Shown piece after piece: positions 6,399 through 13,538 of a stretch of DNA of 14,913 nt; positions within the stretch are counted from its first letter, which is position 1; every line of letters starts with the position of its first letter. The stretch lies in contig CAMLET010000016.1 of assembly GCA_946479125.1 (NCBI GenBank), forward strand, positions 1 through 14,913, in the 5' to 3' direction. Origin of the DNA: an uncultured Flavobacteriales bacterium. Its GTDB lineage: Bacteria > Bacteroidota > Bacteroidia > Flavobacteriales > Crocinitomicaceae. Below the pieces are notes generated by a model. That model ran no database searches and was not told the DNA's origin. It saw nothing but the letters and a program-made list of their open reading frames with translations. Position numbers and translations under genes: made by a program.

Positions 6399-8366
6399 AT
6401 GAATATTACAGCAAACAAAACGATGAATCGTTTAACTTTTGGATCAGTTCTAATCGCTCTCGGAATCATTTATGGAGATATTGGAACCAGCCCGCTTTAC
6501 GCACTTCGAGCAGTTATTGGAACTCGGAAAATTGAAGAATCACTTGTTTATGGCGGTGTTTCGGCAATATTTTGGACCTTGGTTATTCAAACTTCAATCA
6601 AATACATTTGGTTAACCTTAAAGGCAGACAATCAGGGCGAAGGTGGGATTTTTTCACTTTATGCAGTAGTAAAACGCTATGGAAAGAAACTCACGATTAT
6701 TGCCATTTTGGGTGCAACAACGCTTTTAGCCGATGGAATTATCACTCCGCCAATTTCAGTAGCAACGGCAATTGAAGGTTTGGCAAAAGTGAACGGTTTA
6801 GAAACAATGTTCAAAGCTGGTAGCACAGTCGTCATTCTGGTGGTAATCGCTATTTTATCTGCATTGTTCTTCTTTCAGCGCTTCGGAACACAGGTTATCG
6901 GTAAGTTCTTCGGACCAATAATGTCGGTTTGGTTTTTACTTCTGCTACTACTTGGACTTAACCAAATTCTGCAGCATCCGCAAATTCTCAAGGCATTAAA
7001 CCCGTATTACGCTTATAATTTATTGGTTCATTATCCACATGGATTCTGGCTTCTTGGAGCTGTTTTCCTTTGTACAACGGGAGCAGAGGCCTTGTATTCT
7101 GATCTTGGACATTGCGGAGTGAAGAACATTCGCGTAAGCTGGATGTTCGTGAAAGTTTGTCTTGTTGCATGTTATCTGGGACAGGCTGCATGGCTTGTAG
7201 GAGAGAATGGTGAATATCTTCATGGAAGAAATCCTTTTTTCGAAATAGTTCCTATGTGGTTTTTATTGCCGTCAATCATCATAGCAACCTTTGCTACAAT
7301 AATTGCTTCTCAAGCTTTGATTTCAGGAAGTTACACCTTGATTGGAGAAGCAATGAACCTGAATTTCTGGCCAAGAGTTTCGGTTCGACAACCAACAGAA
7401 TCCAAAGGTCAGGTGTACATTCCAAGTGTCAATACCATTCTTTGGATTGGCTGCGTTTTGATGATCGTTTATTTCAAATCTTCTGAACACATGGAAGCAG
7501 CATATGGTTTCAGTATTACAGTAACGATGTTGATGACAACAGTTCTTCTATCCGTTTTTCTGATCTACAAATTGAAATGGAACAAGTTCGCTGTGATTGG
7601 AATTGTAACATTATTCGCACTCATTGAAGGTTCGTTTTTTATTGCAAATGTTGCCAAGATCAAGGAAAGATGGATGTTCTTGTTTTTCGAATTGTTCATT
7701 TTCGGAATCATGTACATTTGGTTCTTTGCACGAAAGATCAATAATCGCTATACCAACTTCCTGGATTTAGGCCGATACTCCAATGATATTGTTGAATTAA
7801 GTTCTGATACTGAAATTCCGAAGTTTGCAACACATTTGATTTACCTGACTAAGGCAAACAGACGACATGAAATAGAAGAGAAGATCATTCGTTCCATCTT
7901 TGCAAAACGACCAAAACGTGCTGATGTTTATTGGTTTGTGCACATTAATAGAACCGATCAACCATATACATTGACGTATGATGTTTCAGAATTGATCGAT
8001 GACAAAGTCATAAAAGTGAATCTGAATATCGGTTTCAGAATTCAGCCAAAAACAGAAATGTATTTCAAACAAATTCTGCATGAATTAGTGGAGAATAAAG
8101 AGTTGAACTTGCATTTACGTCCTGATGGTTCTACCAAATACAATCAGGAGCCGGATTTCAAATTTGTAGTACTGGCGAAGTTCCTTTCTGTGGAACATCA
8201 ATTCTCACTCAGAGACGGTTTGTTGCTCAAAGGATACTTTATGCTGAAACATTTTGGTCAAAGTGATATTCGCGCCTTCGGATTAGATAAATGTGATGTT
8301 GTTCGTGAAGAAATTCCGATGACATATCCCAAGACTTTTACGGAGCAACTCACTCGAAACAATTAA
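6399..8366 (+). CDS. kup: Kup (TrkD) family low-affinity potassium uptake transporter
   Basis: A 655-residue K+:H+ symporter of the KUP/HAK/KT family in the inner membrane, of normal length. The N-terminal signature GIIYGDIGTSPLYALR lies at 23-37, with the conserved acidic D27 of the ion path. It continues with the family motifs DNQGEGGIFSLYAVV and LLADGIITPPISVATAIEGL, then about 12 membrane helices to roughly residue 450. A hydrophilic cytosolic C-terminal domain of about 200 residues follows. It lies downstream of a KdpD/E-type two-component system with a shared candidate operator, so induction on K+ limitation is plausible. A repeat separates it from the regulator gene, suggesting its own transcript. 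The ATG at 6399 is the first in frame and leaves the normal short N terminus. Confidence 0.95.
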   Translation: MNITANKTMNRLTFGSVLIALGIIYGDIGTSPLYALRAVIGTRKIEESLVYGGVSAIFWTLVIQTSIKYIWLTLKADNQGEGGIFSLYAVVKRYGKKLTIIAILGATTLLADGIITPPISVATAIEGLAKVNGLETMFKAGSTVVILVVIAILSALFFFQRFGTQVIGKFFGPIMSVWFLLLLLLGLNQILQHPQILKALNPYYAYNLLVHYPHGFWLLGAVFLCTTGAEALYSDLGHCGVKNIRVSWMFVKVCLVACYLGQAAWLVGENGEYLHGRNPFFEIVPMWFLLPSIIIATFATIIASQALISGSYTLIGEAMNLNFWPRVSVRQPTESKGQVYIPSVNTILWIGCVLMIVYFKSSEHMEAAYGFSITVTMLMTTVLLSVFLIYKLKWNKFAVIGIVTLFALIEGSFFIANVAKIKERWMFLFFELFIFGIMYIWFFARKINNRYTNFLDLGRYSNDIVELSSDTEIPKFATHLIYLTKANRRHEIEEKIIRSIFAKRPKRADVYWFVHINRTDQPYTLTYDVSELIDDKVIKVNLNIGFRIQPKTEMYFKQILHELVENKELNLHLRPDGSTKYNQEPDFKFVVLAKFLSVEHQFSLRDGLLLKGYFMLKHFGQSDIRAFGLDKCDVVREEIPMTYPKTFTEQLTRNN

Positions 8367-8367
8367 T

Positions 8368-8482
8368 ACACATAGAGCACATAGAATGGGCACATAGTCA
8401 CATAGTTTTATAAAATTGGGCGTATTAGTCTGTTTCAATTGATAACTATGTGCAACTATGTTTTTACTATGATTCTATGTGT
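8368..8482. repeat. ACACATAG-word inverted repeat between kup and the porin gene
   Basis: It starts 1 bp after the kup stop. The left arm (8368-8407) has ACACATAG, GCACATAG, GCACATAG, CACATAGTT. The right arm (8444-8482) is its imperfect reverse complement, AACTATGTG ... CTATGTGT. The unpaired centre is about 36 bp. The right arm ends 17 bp before the porin ATG, so a hairpin here could affect both the 3' end of kup mRNA and translation of the porin. A second copy follows the porin gene (9866-10013). Confidence 0.8.
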
Positions 8483-8499
8483 TTCAAAAACAGATTATC

Positions 8500-9864
8500 A
8501 TGAAAAACATAATATTAGTAGGAGCTCTAATTGCAGCTCAGTATTCACACGCCCAAAATTTGGACAGCACAACAACAAAAATCCCGTTCCATGGAGTAGA
8601 TGTCAGTTGGCAAAATGGGAGTGATAGACGAACAGAAAACATTTGGAAGGAAAGCAAGTATTTCACTCCAGCGTTGATGATAGATGTAAATTACACGTAT
8701 TCGTTCAATAATCCGAATGACAATACAGTTGTAGGTTCTACTGCTTTAGCCAGAAACAACGAGATTCAACTTTCTGAGCTTCATTTTGGTGGAGATTTCA
8801 ACTATAAAAATTCGCGTGGTCGATTTATGACACAATTTGGAACACGTTCTATTGTGGTTCCGAGAAACGATTACAGTCCATACAAAGGCCAATACCAATT
8901 GGCAAATGCTTACCGTTATATCAGTGAAGCGTATGCAGGTTATCATTTCGACAAGTGGTACGGAATTAACGTTGATGCTGGTTTGTTTATGTCATACATT
9001 GGTTTAAATTCCTTTTACCAGGCAGAAAACTGGGAATATCAGGCATCTTTTACTTCTGACAATACACCATGGTTTTTCAATGGAATTCGCTTCCAAATCC
9101 ATCCAACTAAAAATCTGAAGATTGAGCCCTGGATCATCAATGGTTGGCAGAGTTACGGTCGATTCAATGCACAACCGGGAGTTGGTGGAAATATCACCTG
9201 GATGCCGAATAGTAAGATCAAGTTGTTGACGAATAATTACATTGGAACCGACGCAGCGATGATTAAAGAAAGAAAGCGTTTTCACTCGGACAACAGTTTA
9301 TTGGTTCGTTATTTTGACAGATCAGAATCAAAAATTGTAAGTAGAATGGCATTTTCATTGACCGGAGATTTCGGCTTTGAAAATGGAGGTGGAGTGAATG
9401 GTTTAAAAAGCGGAGACAGTGTTGCTGGTCCAGCCCAATATTTTGCAAGCGCCATGTTCTACAACAGAATTTGGTTTGCAAAAAACAAGTTTGCCTGGAC
9501 ATTTGGAGGCGGAGTAATGACCAATCCGGGAAGATATCTGGTACTTTATCCAACTGGTCAGGCGAGTCCGCTACCCAATTCGTTGAATCCAACGCAAACT
9601 GAAGGAGCATTTCCTTTCAGTGCGAATCCTGGAGATTTATTCAAAGCCTGGGATTGTTCTACAAACCTTGATTTCATGCCGAATCAAAGCATTACTTTCA
9701 GAATTGAAGCAGTTTACCGTCATTCAAGTGTTCCGTATTTTGCTGGTTCAGGAGGAGTTACGTCTCAAACAGGTTATTCAACAGTTCCACTTGATTCTTC
9801 GTGGCGACCAGATTTGGTGAAATCGGAGTTTAGGATTATTGCGGCGTTACTATTCAGGATTTAA
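8500..9864 (+). CDS. Outer-membrane beta-barrel porin (OmpL-like, beta-barrel porin-2 type)
   Basis: 454 residues from ATG 8500. An SPI signal peptide MKNIILVGALIAAQYSHAQ has likely cleavage after residue 19. The mature protein shows alternating hydrophobic/polar strands with many aromatic girdle residues (for example YINVDAGLF-like, WFFNGIRFQIHP, KIEPWIINGW segments), glycine-rich turns, and a final strand EFRIIAALLFRI ending at the C terminus, as expected for a BAM substrate. The overall pattern fits Bacteroidota OmpL-like porin-2 proteins, which in my recollection often accompany kdp operons. A role in letting K+ or small solutes across the outer membrane is inferred from position after kup. 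A GTG at 8479 in the same frame was not used: it lies inside the repeat and would put seven residues before the signal peptide. Confidence 0.82.
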   Translation: MKNIILVGALIAAQYSHAQNLDSTTTKIPFHGVDVSWQNGSDRRTENIWKESKYFTPALMIDVNYTYSFNNPNDNTVVGSTALARNNEIQLSELHFGGDFNYKNSRGRFMTQFGTRSIVVPRNDYSPYKGQYQLANAYRYISEAYAGYHFDKWYGINVDAGLFMSYIGLNSFYQAENWEYQASFTSDNTPWFFNGIRFQIHPTKNLKIEPWIINGWQSYGRFNAQPGVGGNITWMPNSKIKLLTNNYIGTDAAMIKERKRFHSDNSLLVRYFDRSESKIVSRMAFSLTGDFGFENGGGVNGLKSGDSVAGPAQYFASAMFYNRIWFAKNKFAWTFGGGVMTNPGRYLVLYPTGQASPLPNSLNPTQTEGAFPFSANPGDLFKAWDCSTNLDFMPNQSITFRIEAVYRHSSVPYFAGSGGVTSQTGYSTVPLDSSWRPDLVKSEFRIIAALLFRI

Positions 9865-9865
9865 A

Positions 9866-10013
9866 ACACATAGAGCAAATAGTTGAAACATAGTCACATA
9901 GATTTATAGGCTTGATTATTATTGATTCCTACAATTTCTTAACGATTCAAATAATTCTAAAAATCATTAAGAAAACTATGTGTCTATGTGAAGAAACTAT
10001 GCTTGCTATGTGT
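9866..10013. repeat. Second ACACATAG-word inverted repeat, after the porin gene
   Basis: It begins 1 bp after the porin stop. The left arm (9866 to about 9902) has ACACATAG, CAAATAG, AACATAG, CACATAG. The right arm (about 9975-10013) is CTATGTGTCTATGTG ... CTATGTGT. The central region is longer than in the kup copy and contains its own clean inverted repeat, TTTCTTAACGATT (9935-9947) with AATCATTAAGAAA (9962-9974), pairing at 12 of 13 positions. The two copies bracket the porin gene. Confidence 0.8.
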
Positions 10014-10091
10014 TTAAGTGCTATCTTTATAGTCCGTTCAGCCAATTAATTTGTGCCTGTTAACGGGAGTTTCAGCTTGACTGAGGCAAAG

Positions 10092-10288
10092 CCCATGTAG
10101 TTAGAACATTGACGTCTAACATTTTTAGCGAATGGGGAGTCTTGTAGTTTCAATGGCGGGCTGCATCCAGTTTACTGGTCCCGAAGTTTCGGGACGGCAG
10201 ATTACAGCGAAACGCAGCGAACTAAATCGTGCTTTCTGAGACGATCAGAACATTCCCAGCCTTGAGTTGGGAGGCTACATGGGTTTTT
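10092..10288 (+). ncRNA. Candidate structured RNA or folded non-autonomous element, unidentified
   Basis: Perfect 9-bp closing helix CCCATGTAG (10092-10100) with CTACATGGG (10275-10283), followed by TTTTT. Nested inside: GTTAGA/TCTAAC (10100-10105 with 10115-10120), CCAG/CTGG (10167-10170 with 10175-10178), GTCCCGAA/TTCGGGAC (10178-10185 with 10188-10195), CTGC/GCAG (10161-10164 with 10197-10200), TCTGA/TCAGA (10235-10239 with 10245-10249), TCCCA/TGGGA (10254-10258 with 10268-10272). Some are mutually exclusive. Just upstream are two more small hairpins (10056-10067 and 10071-10087). The segment is more GC-rich than its surroundings and has no good ORF. It does not match motifs I know for RNase P, tmRNA, SRP or common riboswitches. 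6S-like RNA is possible but the fold is more branched. The strand is chosen from the downstream T-run. Confidence 0.35.
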
Positions 10289-10315
10289 AAGAAAACCTTA
10301 AAGATCAAAGGGGAT

Positions 10316-10404
10316 AATCAATTAAACGCTAAGAGAATAAGATCGCAAAGAGTCAAATTCGAAACTCTGCGCTCTTCCTTCTCTGCGGTTATTTTAATTT
10401 GATT
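10316..10404. repeat. CGCAGAG-word inverted repeat downstream of the lipocalin-like gene
   Basis: The left arm starts AATCAATTAAACGC, then AAGAG, CGCAAAGAG words. The right arm runs CTCTGCGCTCTTCC ... CTCTGCGG and ends in TTTTAATTTGATT. The arms pair imperfectly around a turn near 10352-10363. On the minus strand it lies about 20 bp after the stop of the lipoprotein gene. It has the same architecture as the other repeats but a different word. Confidence 0.7.
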
Positions 10405-10424
10405 CTTCTAGTAAATTTTGAGAC

Positions 10425-10847
10425 TTAATTCTTTCCGTAAACGGTAAATACTTCCGATTTTTTTTCTGAATTTTTTGTGATCATGTTGTGATCAGAAATT
10501 TCTTCAATGTTTAAACGTTCTTCCTTATCTTGTTCAGAATCAGTTAAAACTAAAGTTTGGTCTTCCAAAGTCCATTGTCCTTTCGATTGCACCTGAATAC
10601 GAGGAACACCTGTTTTTATCCAATCCTGATTGGTAACAGAATCGTAATAAGTGAAGTAACCGTTTTCTTCAAGATGAAGAATAAGCACAGTAGATTTATT
10701 CGTCAAATCAATAGACTTTTTGTCGTTACCTTCTTTTTTAGACAGTTTCCATCGTCCAACAAGACTTTCCTTATCGACAGAATTGGATGAACAAGAAGAT
10801 AAAATTAACCCAGCGGTTAAAAAAAGAATACCAGTAGTGCGTTTCAT
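10425..10847 (-). CDS. Small lipocalin-like lipoprotein
   Basis: 140 residues with a clear lipoprotein signal: MKRTTGILFLTAGLILSSC, cysteine at 19 preceded by Leu-Ser-Ser, then SSNS. The mature part begins with LVGRWKLSKKE, the strand typical of lipocalin-like DUFs in Bacteroidota lipoproteins. Alternating strands follow (TVLILHLEENGYFTYYD, KGQWTLEDQTLVLTD), consistent with a small beta barrel. Ligand unknown. It is divergent from the TPR gene and monocistronic as far as can be seen. The ATG at 10847 fits the signal peptide; a TACATTTA box lies 4 bp upstream. Confidence 0.85.
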   Translation of the reverse strand: MKRTTGILFLTAGLILSSCSSNSVDKESLVGRWKLSKKEGNDKKSIDLTNKSTVLILHLEENGYFTYYDSVTNQDWIKTGVPRIQVQSKGQWTLEDQTLVLTDSEQDKEERLNIEEISDHNMITKNSEKKSEVFTVYGKN

Positions 10848-10851
10848 ATCC

Positions 10852-10859
10852 TAAATGTA
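10852..10859 (-). promoter_or_regulatory. Possible -7 box (TACATTTA) of the lipocalin-like gene
   Basis: Seven of eight positions match TAnnTTTG, again exactly 4 bp before the ATG, as for the helicase and kinase genes. No convincing -33 element at 17-21 bp. Confidence 0.28.
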
Positions 10860-11071
10860 AATATTTACAACAACGTAAAAACCCAACAAAGGATATTTTT
10901 TCTTCAAAAAAACGTGAAATTTTGAAAACAAAAGCGCTATTGATCCTTGATGATTTGTAAATCAGTGGTAAACAGCGTCAGAAACATTCAACGACTTGGC
11001 TGAGAAGCAGGATTACAATTTGCCATTTATTTAAGAAGGTAAAAAGATGATAGAATTACATGGCCAAATCT

Positions 11072-11079
11072 TACTTTTG
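11072..11079 (+). promoter_or_regulatory. Putative -7 box (TACTTTTG) of the TPR-lipoprotein operon
   Basis: An exact TAnnTTTG match 30 bp before the ATG at 11110, at the 3' end of the 262-bp divergent spacer 10848-11109. I see nothing else in that spacer. A -33 TTG at the expected distance is not obvious. Confidence 0.38.
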
Positions 11080-11109
11080 TTTATCATTATTTAGAAAGAA
11101 CAATCTTGT

Positions 11110-11970
11110 ATGTCCATAGCTAAATCCATCTTTTTCATCTTCATCTTATTCCTTAATTGTTTCGCATTTTCTCAAAACTCGACTAAGGATTATCTTGCGG
11201 ATCTTCAAGGAATATACAAAAGTGCAGAAATGTATTTTGAAAATGATAAAGATTCATTGGGGATTAAAGCATTGGATTCCATTAATGGATACATTCATGA
11301 TTTGAAAATACCACATAACGACAAATTGTGGAATCGGGAAGTGGATAAGCTTTATAATTTTTCTATTCAGTTATTGGAAAAAGAAGGAGAACGAAAACCC
11401 TTATATCTTTATTATGAACTTCGAGGAGTGTTTTATGGTCAAATTGGCAATTATGAAGAGGCCGTAAACAGTATTTCCAGGTCACTAGAAATTGATTCTT
11501 CAAACTGGGTGGTATTTTATTGTCGTGCAATTTTTTATCGAAAACTGAATAATCTCGAAGCTGCGGTTAAGGACTATACTTCTGCTCTGGCAATATCACC
11601 TTTAGAAACTGATATTCTTAACAACAGAGGATATGCTTACGCCCTCATGGGAAAGTATCGTGAAGCAAAAATGGATTATTTCACCGTTTTGACTTATGCA
11701 AAAGATAATCTGATGATCGGTTACATCTATAATAATTTGGCTTATGTTTTCTATTTAGAGAAAGGTTACGACATGGCAGAAGAATATATTAATATGTCTA
11801 TTAAATCTTACCCCGAGAATCCATATGTATACAGAAATAAAGGATTACTTGATCTTGCATTGGAAAGAAACAAGGAAGCTTGTTCCAACTTTGAAAAAGC
11901 AATAAAACTCGGTTATAGTAATGCTTACGGAACTGAAGTGGAAGAATTATTAAAGATACATTGTAAATAA
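11110..11970 (+). CDS. Secreted TPR-repeat protein
   Basis: 286 residues. The N terminus has an SPI-type signal peptide (SIFFIFILFLNCFAFSQ, likely cut after residue 21), so it is probably periplasmic. Residues about 98-270 contain five tetratricopeptide-like repeats, with cores such as LRGVFYGQIGNYEEAVNSIS, RAIFYRKLNNLEAAVKDYTS, NRGYAYALMGKYREAKMDYF, NLAYVFYLEKGYDMAEEYIN and NKGLLDLALERNKEACSNFE. TPRs bind partner proteins; no enzymatic domain is visible. The next gene starts 1 bp after the stop, so the two are co-expressed and may work together at the cell envelope. Confidence 0.85.
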   Translation: MSIAKSIFFIFILFLNCFAFSQNSTKDYLADLQGIYKSAEMYFENDKDSLGIKALDSINGYIHDLKIPHNDKLWNREVDKLYNFSIQLLEKEGERKPLYLYYELRGVFYGQIGNYEEAVNSISRSLEIDSSNWVVFYCRAIFYRKLNNLEAAVKDYTSALAISPLETDILNNRGYAYALMGKYREAKMDYFTVLTYAKDNLMIGYIYNNLAYVFYLEKGYDMAEEYINMSIKSYPENPYVYRNKGLLDLALERNKEACSNFEKAIKLGYSNAYGTEVEELLKIHCK

Positions 11971-11971
11971 T

Positions 11972-12565
11972 ATGAAAGTAAAAATTGTTTTTTCTTGCAT
12001 GATTTTGATAATGAATTTGGTGAGCTGCAATCAAAATTCAAATGAAGCTGCTTACAATAAAGTGGTTAATGATGACATCACCTTTAAAGATACCTTGATT
12101 CAATATACTTTGACATCCGATTCGTTGGTTCTTGAATTTACACAACCACAGAAGCATAGAGATTGGCTGGGTGAAATCTTCATCTGCATGAAAGATAGGA
12201 ATCCCGCAGTACACATTTACGATAAGAAAAGTCCAGAAGGTGAGCTTGGTGGAATTGCATTTAAGAATGGAAAAGTCGCTTTTGGAGGTTTTCATCTGCC
12301 AGAGGATTCTTTAGATTTCTTTGAAATCCGTTTTCGAGCAGTTCCTTATTTTCCTGGAAAAGAGGCCAGAGGTGATGTTTATGTACCACTTTATCTGTTT
12401 CTTCCTGATGAAAAGAGAAAAGGATTTCTGGTATTGAATCCAAATGTGAAAGATTTAAGTATTGTGACTTTTGATGCTCTTCAATTCGCTAAATTATCTC
12501 CAGCTGACCAGGAATATTGCGAAAAGAAAATGAAGGAGAAATATGGGGTGAATCCATTGGATTAG
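11972..12565 (+). CDS. Lipoprotein of unknown function
   Basis: 197 residues. Lipoprotein signal MKVKIVFSCMILIMNLVSC, cysteine at 19 after Leu-Val-Ser, then NQNSNE, a non-acidic +2 residue. The mature domain is beta-rich with segments LVLEFTQPQKHRDWLGEIFI and FEIRFRAVPYFPGKE, and ends in a short helical, charged tail. No family recognised. It is separated from the TPR gene by one base, so translation is likely coupled. Confidence 0.82.
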   Translation: MKVKIVFSCMILIMNLVSCNQNSNEAAYNKVVNDDITFKDTLIQYTLTSDSLVLEFTQPQKHRDWLGEIFICMKDRNPAVHIYDKKSPEGELGGIAFKNGKVAFGGFHLPEDSLDFFEIRFRAVPYFPGKEARGDVYVPLYLFLPDEKRKGFLVLNPNVKDLSIVTFDALQFAKLSPADQEYCEKKMKEKYGVNPLD

Positions 12566-12631
12566 TCTCTAAGCAATGTGTATATTAATATAATCACAAA
12601 ATGGCATATTCTAAATTCAATATAACTTGAT

Positions 12632-12656
12632 TAGATTTTATCAATTATCAAATCTA
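12632..12656. promoter_or_regulatory. Perfect 7-bp dyad upstream of the FRG cassette
   Basis: TAGATTT (12632-12638) and AAATCTA (12650-12656) form a perfect inverted repeat with an 11-bp centre, ending 28 bp before the ATG at 12685. Half-site centres are 18 bp apart. It could be an operator for a dimeric regulator, or a weak hairpin after the lipoprotein gene. The first is favoured by its closeness to the start codon. Confidence 0.3.
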
Positions 12657-12684
12657 CTTTGTAGGTTTAAATAAATTATTTACT

Positions 12685-13524
12685 ATGGATCAAACTAATA
12701 ATAAGCCTAATTATTTTGTGAGAACACTGATCATTATCCTTTGTTTAGGAATTGGTGCGATAATTTTCTATAATTTTTATAAAGTTGAACCAAAAGGTGA
12801 ATTAAAAAATGGGATCTATTTTTTAATTTCGGTTTTAACAGTCTTGGTTCTGTCCGAATCGTTTGATAATTTTTCAATAGGAAAAATTCTTTCTATCCAA
12901 CGAGAAATTAGGAAAAAAGAAGATGAAAATAAAAAATTGGAGGAGCGTAACAATCAGTTAATAACAAATTTGATTAGCGTGACAAGTGTTCAAAAACAAG
13001 AAAGCACAAATGTATTTGGGGATTATTATTCAGCTTCTAGAAAAAATATTCAACTCAAGAAAAACAACAGTAATGTTCAGGAATTACTCGAGAGAATAGG
13101 GAATTCCAGCGTAATTACAGAACTAGAAAAAAGAATTATTGCTGAACTGAAGGAGAAGGATCTTGAAATTGAAGGTGATACCGATAAAGTTCTTCTACGC
13201 CATTTAGCAGGAACACAATTAGTTTTGGAATTTGAAAAAATACATCAAATTATTTTTGGGAGTCAAATTCAATTTTTGCAACAAATTAATACGTTAGGTG
13301 CACAGGGAGTACCTCAAGAGTACTTGTCAGAATACTATGAAAACGTAATACATAGATTTCCTGATAGTTTTAAAAATTGGTCACAAGATCAATATTTCTC
13401 TTTTTTGTTCTCTAAATTCCTACTAGTTAAAAAAGCTGAATATATTAGTCTCACAGATTTGGGACGTGAATATTTACTTTGGATTGTTCGAAGCGGATTG
13501 TCAGAAGAGGGTAAAGTACTTTAA
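12685..13524 (+). CDS. Membrane-anchored coiled-coil protein with winged-helix-like C terminus, partner of FRG protein
   Basis: 279 residues. Two membrane helices (about 12-31 and 42-58) are followed by a charged coiled coil (about 68-98, REIRKKEDENKKLEERNNQL). A Lys/Asn-rich linker and a helical region (130-200) come next. The C-terminal segment about 235-275, with FSKFLLVKKAEYISLTDLGREYLLW, has the pattern of a winged helix ending in an LT-x-x-G-R-x-x-L wing. Both termini should face the cytosol. The FRG gene starts 14 bp after its stop, suggesting a two-gene unit. The base composition is visibly AT-richer than the core genes. No family is recognised; the architecture resembles sensor or anchor subunits of accessory systems, an inference only. 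Confidence 0.78.
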   Translation: MDQTNNKPNYFVRTLIIILCLGIGAIIFYNFYKVEPKGELKNGIYFLISVLTVLVLSESFDNFSIGKILSIQREIRKKEDENKKLEERNNQLITNLISVTSVQKQESTNVFGDYYSASRKNIQLKKNNSNVQELLERIGNSSVITELEKRIIAELKEKDLEIEGDTDKVLLRHLAGTQLVLEFEKIHQIIFGSQIQFLQQINTLGAQGVPQEYLSEYYENVIHRFPDSFKNWSQDQYFSFLFSKFLLVKKAEYISLTDLGREYLLWIVRSGLSEEGKVL

Positions 13525-13538
13525 TTCTAGTTGTTGTC

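Noticed and set aside
8405..8416. TTTATA in the kup-porin spacer as a further KdpE half-site
   Set aside because: No second half-site lies 11 bp away, and it is part of the palindromic TTTTATAAAA in the loop of the repeat.
8479..8499. GTG start giving a 461-residue porin precursor
   Set aside because: The GTG lies inside the ACACATAG repeat and adds MFQKQII before a complete signal peptide that starts at ATG 8500.
9004..9610. Minus-strand frames within the porin gene
   Set aside because: They are antisense shadows of a well-supported beta-barrel gene, with no signal peptide or known domain.
10133..10240. A 35-codon ORF (ATG 10133 to TGA 10240) inside the folded segment
   Set aside because: It runs through the stems of the putative RNA, has no signal or domain, and its composition is dictated by the inverted repeats.
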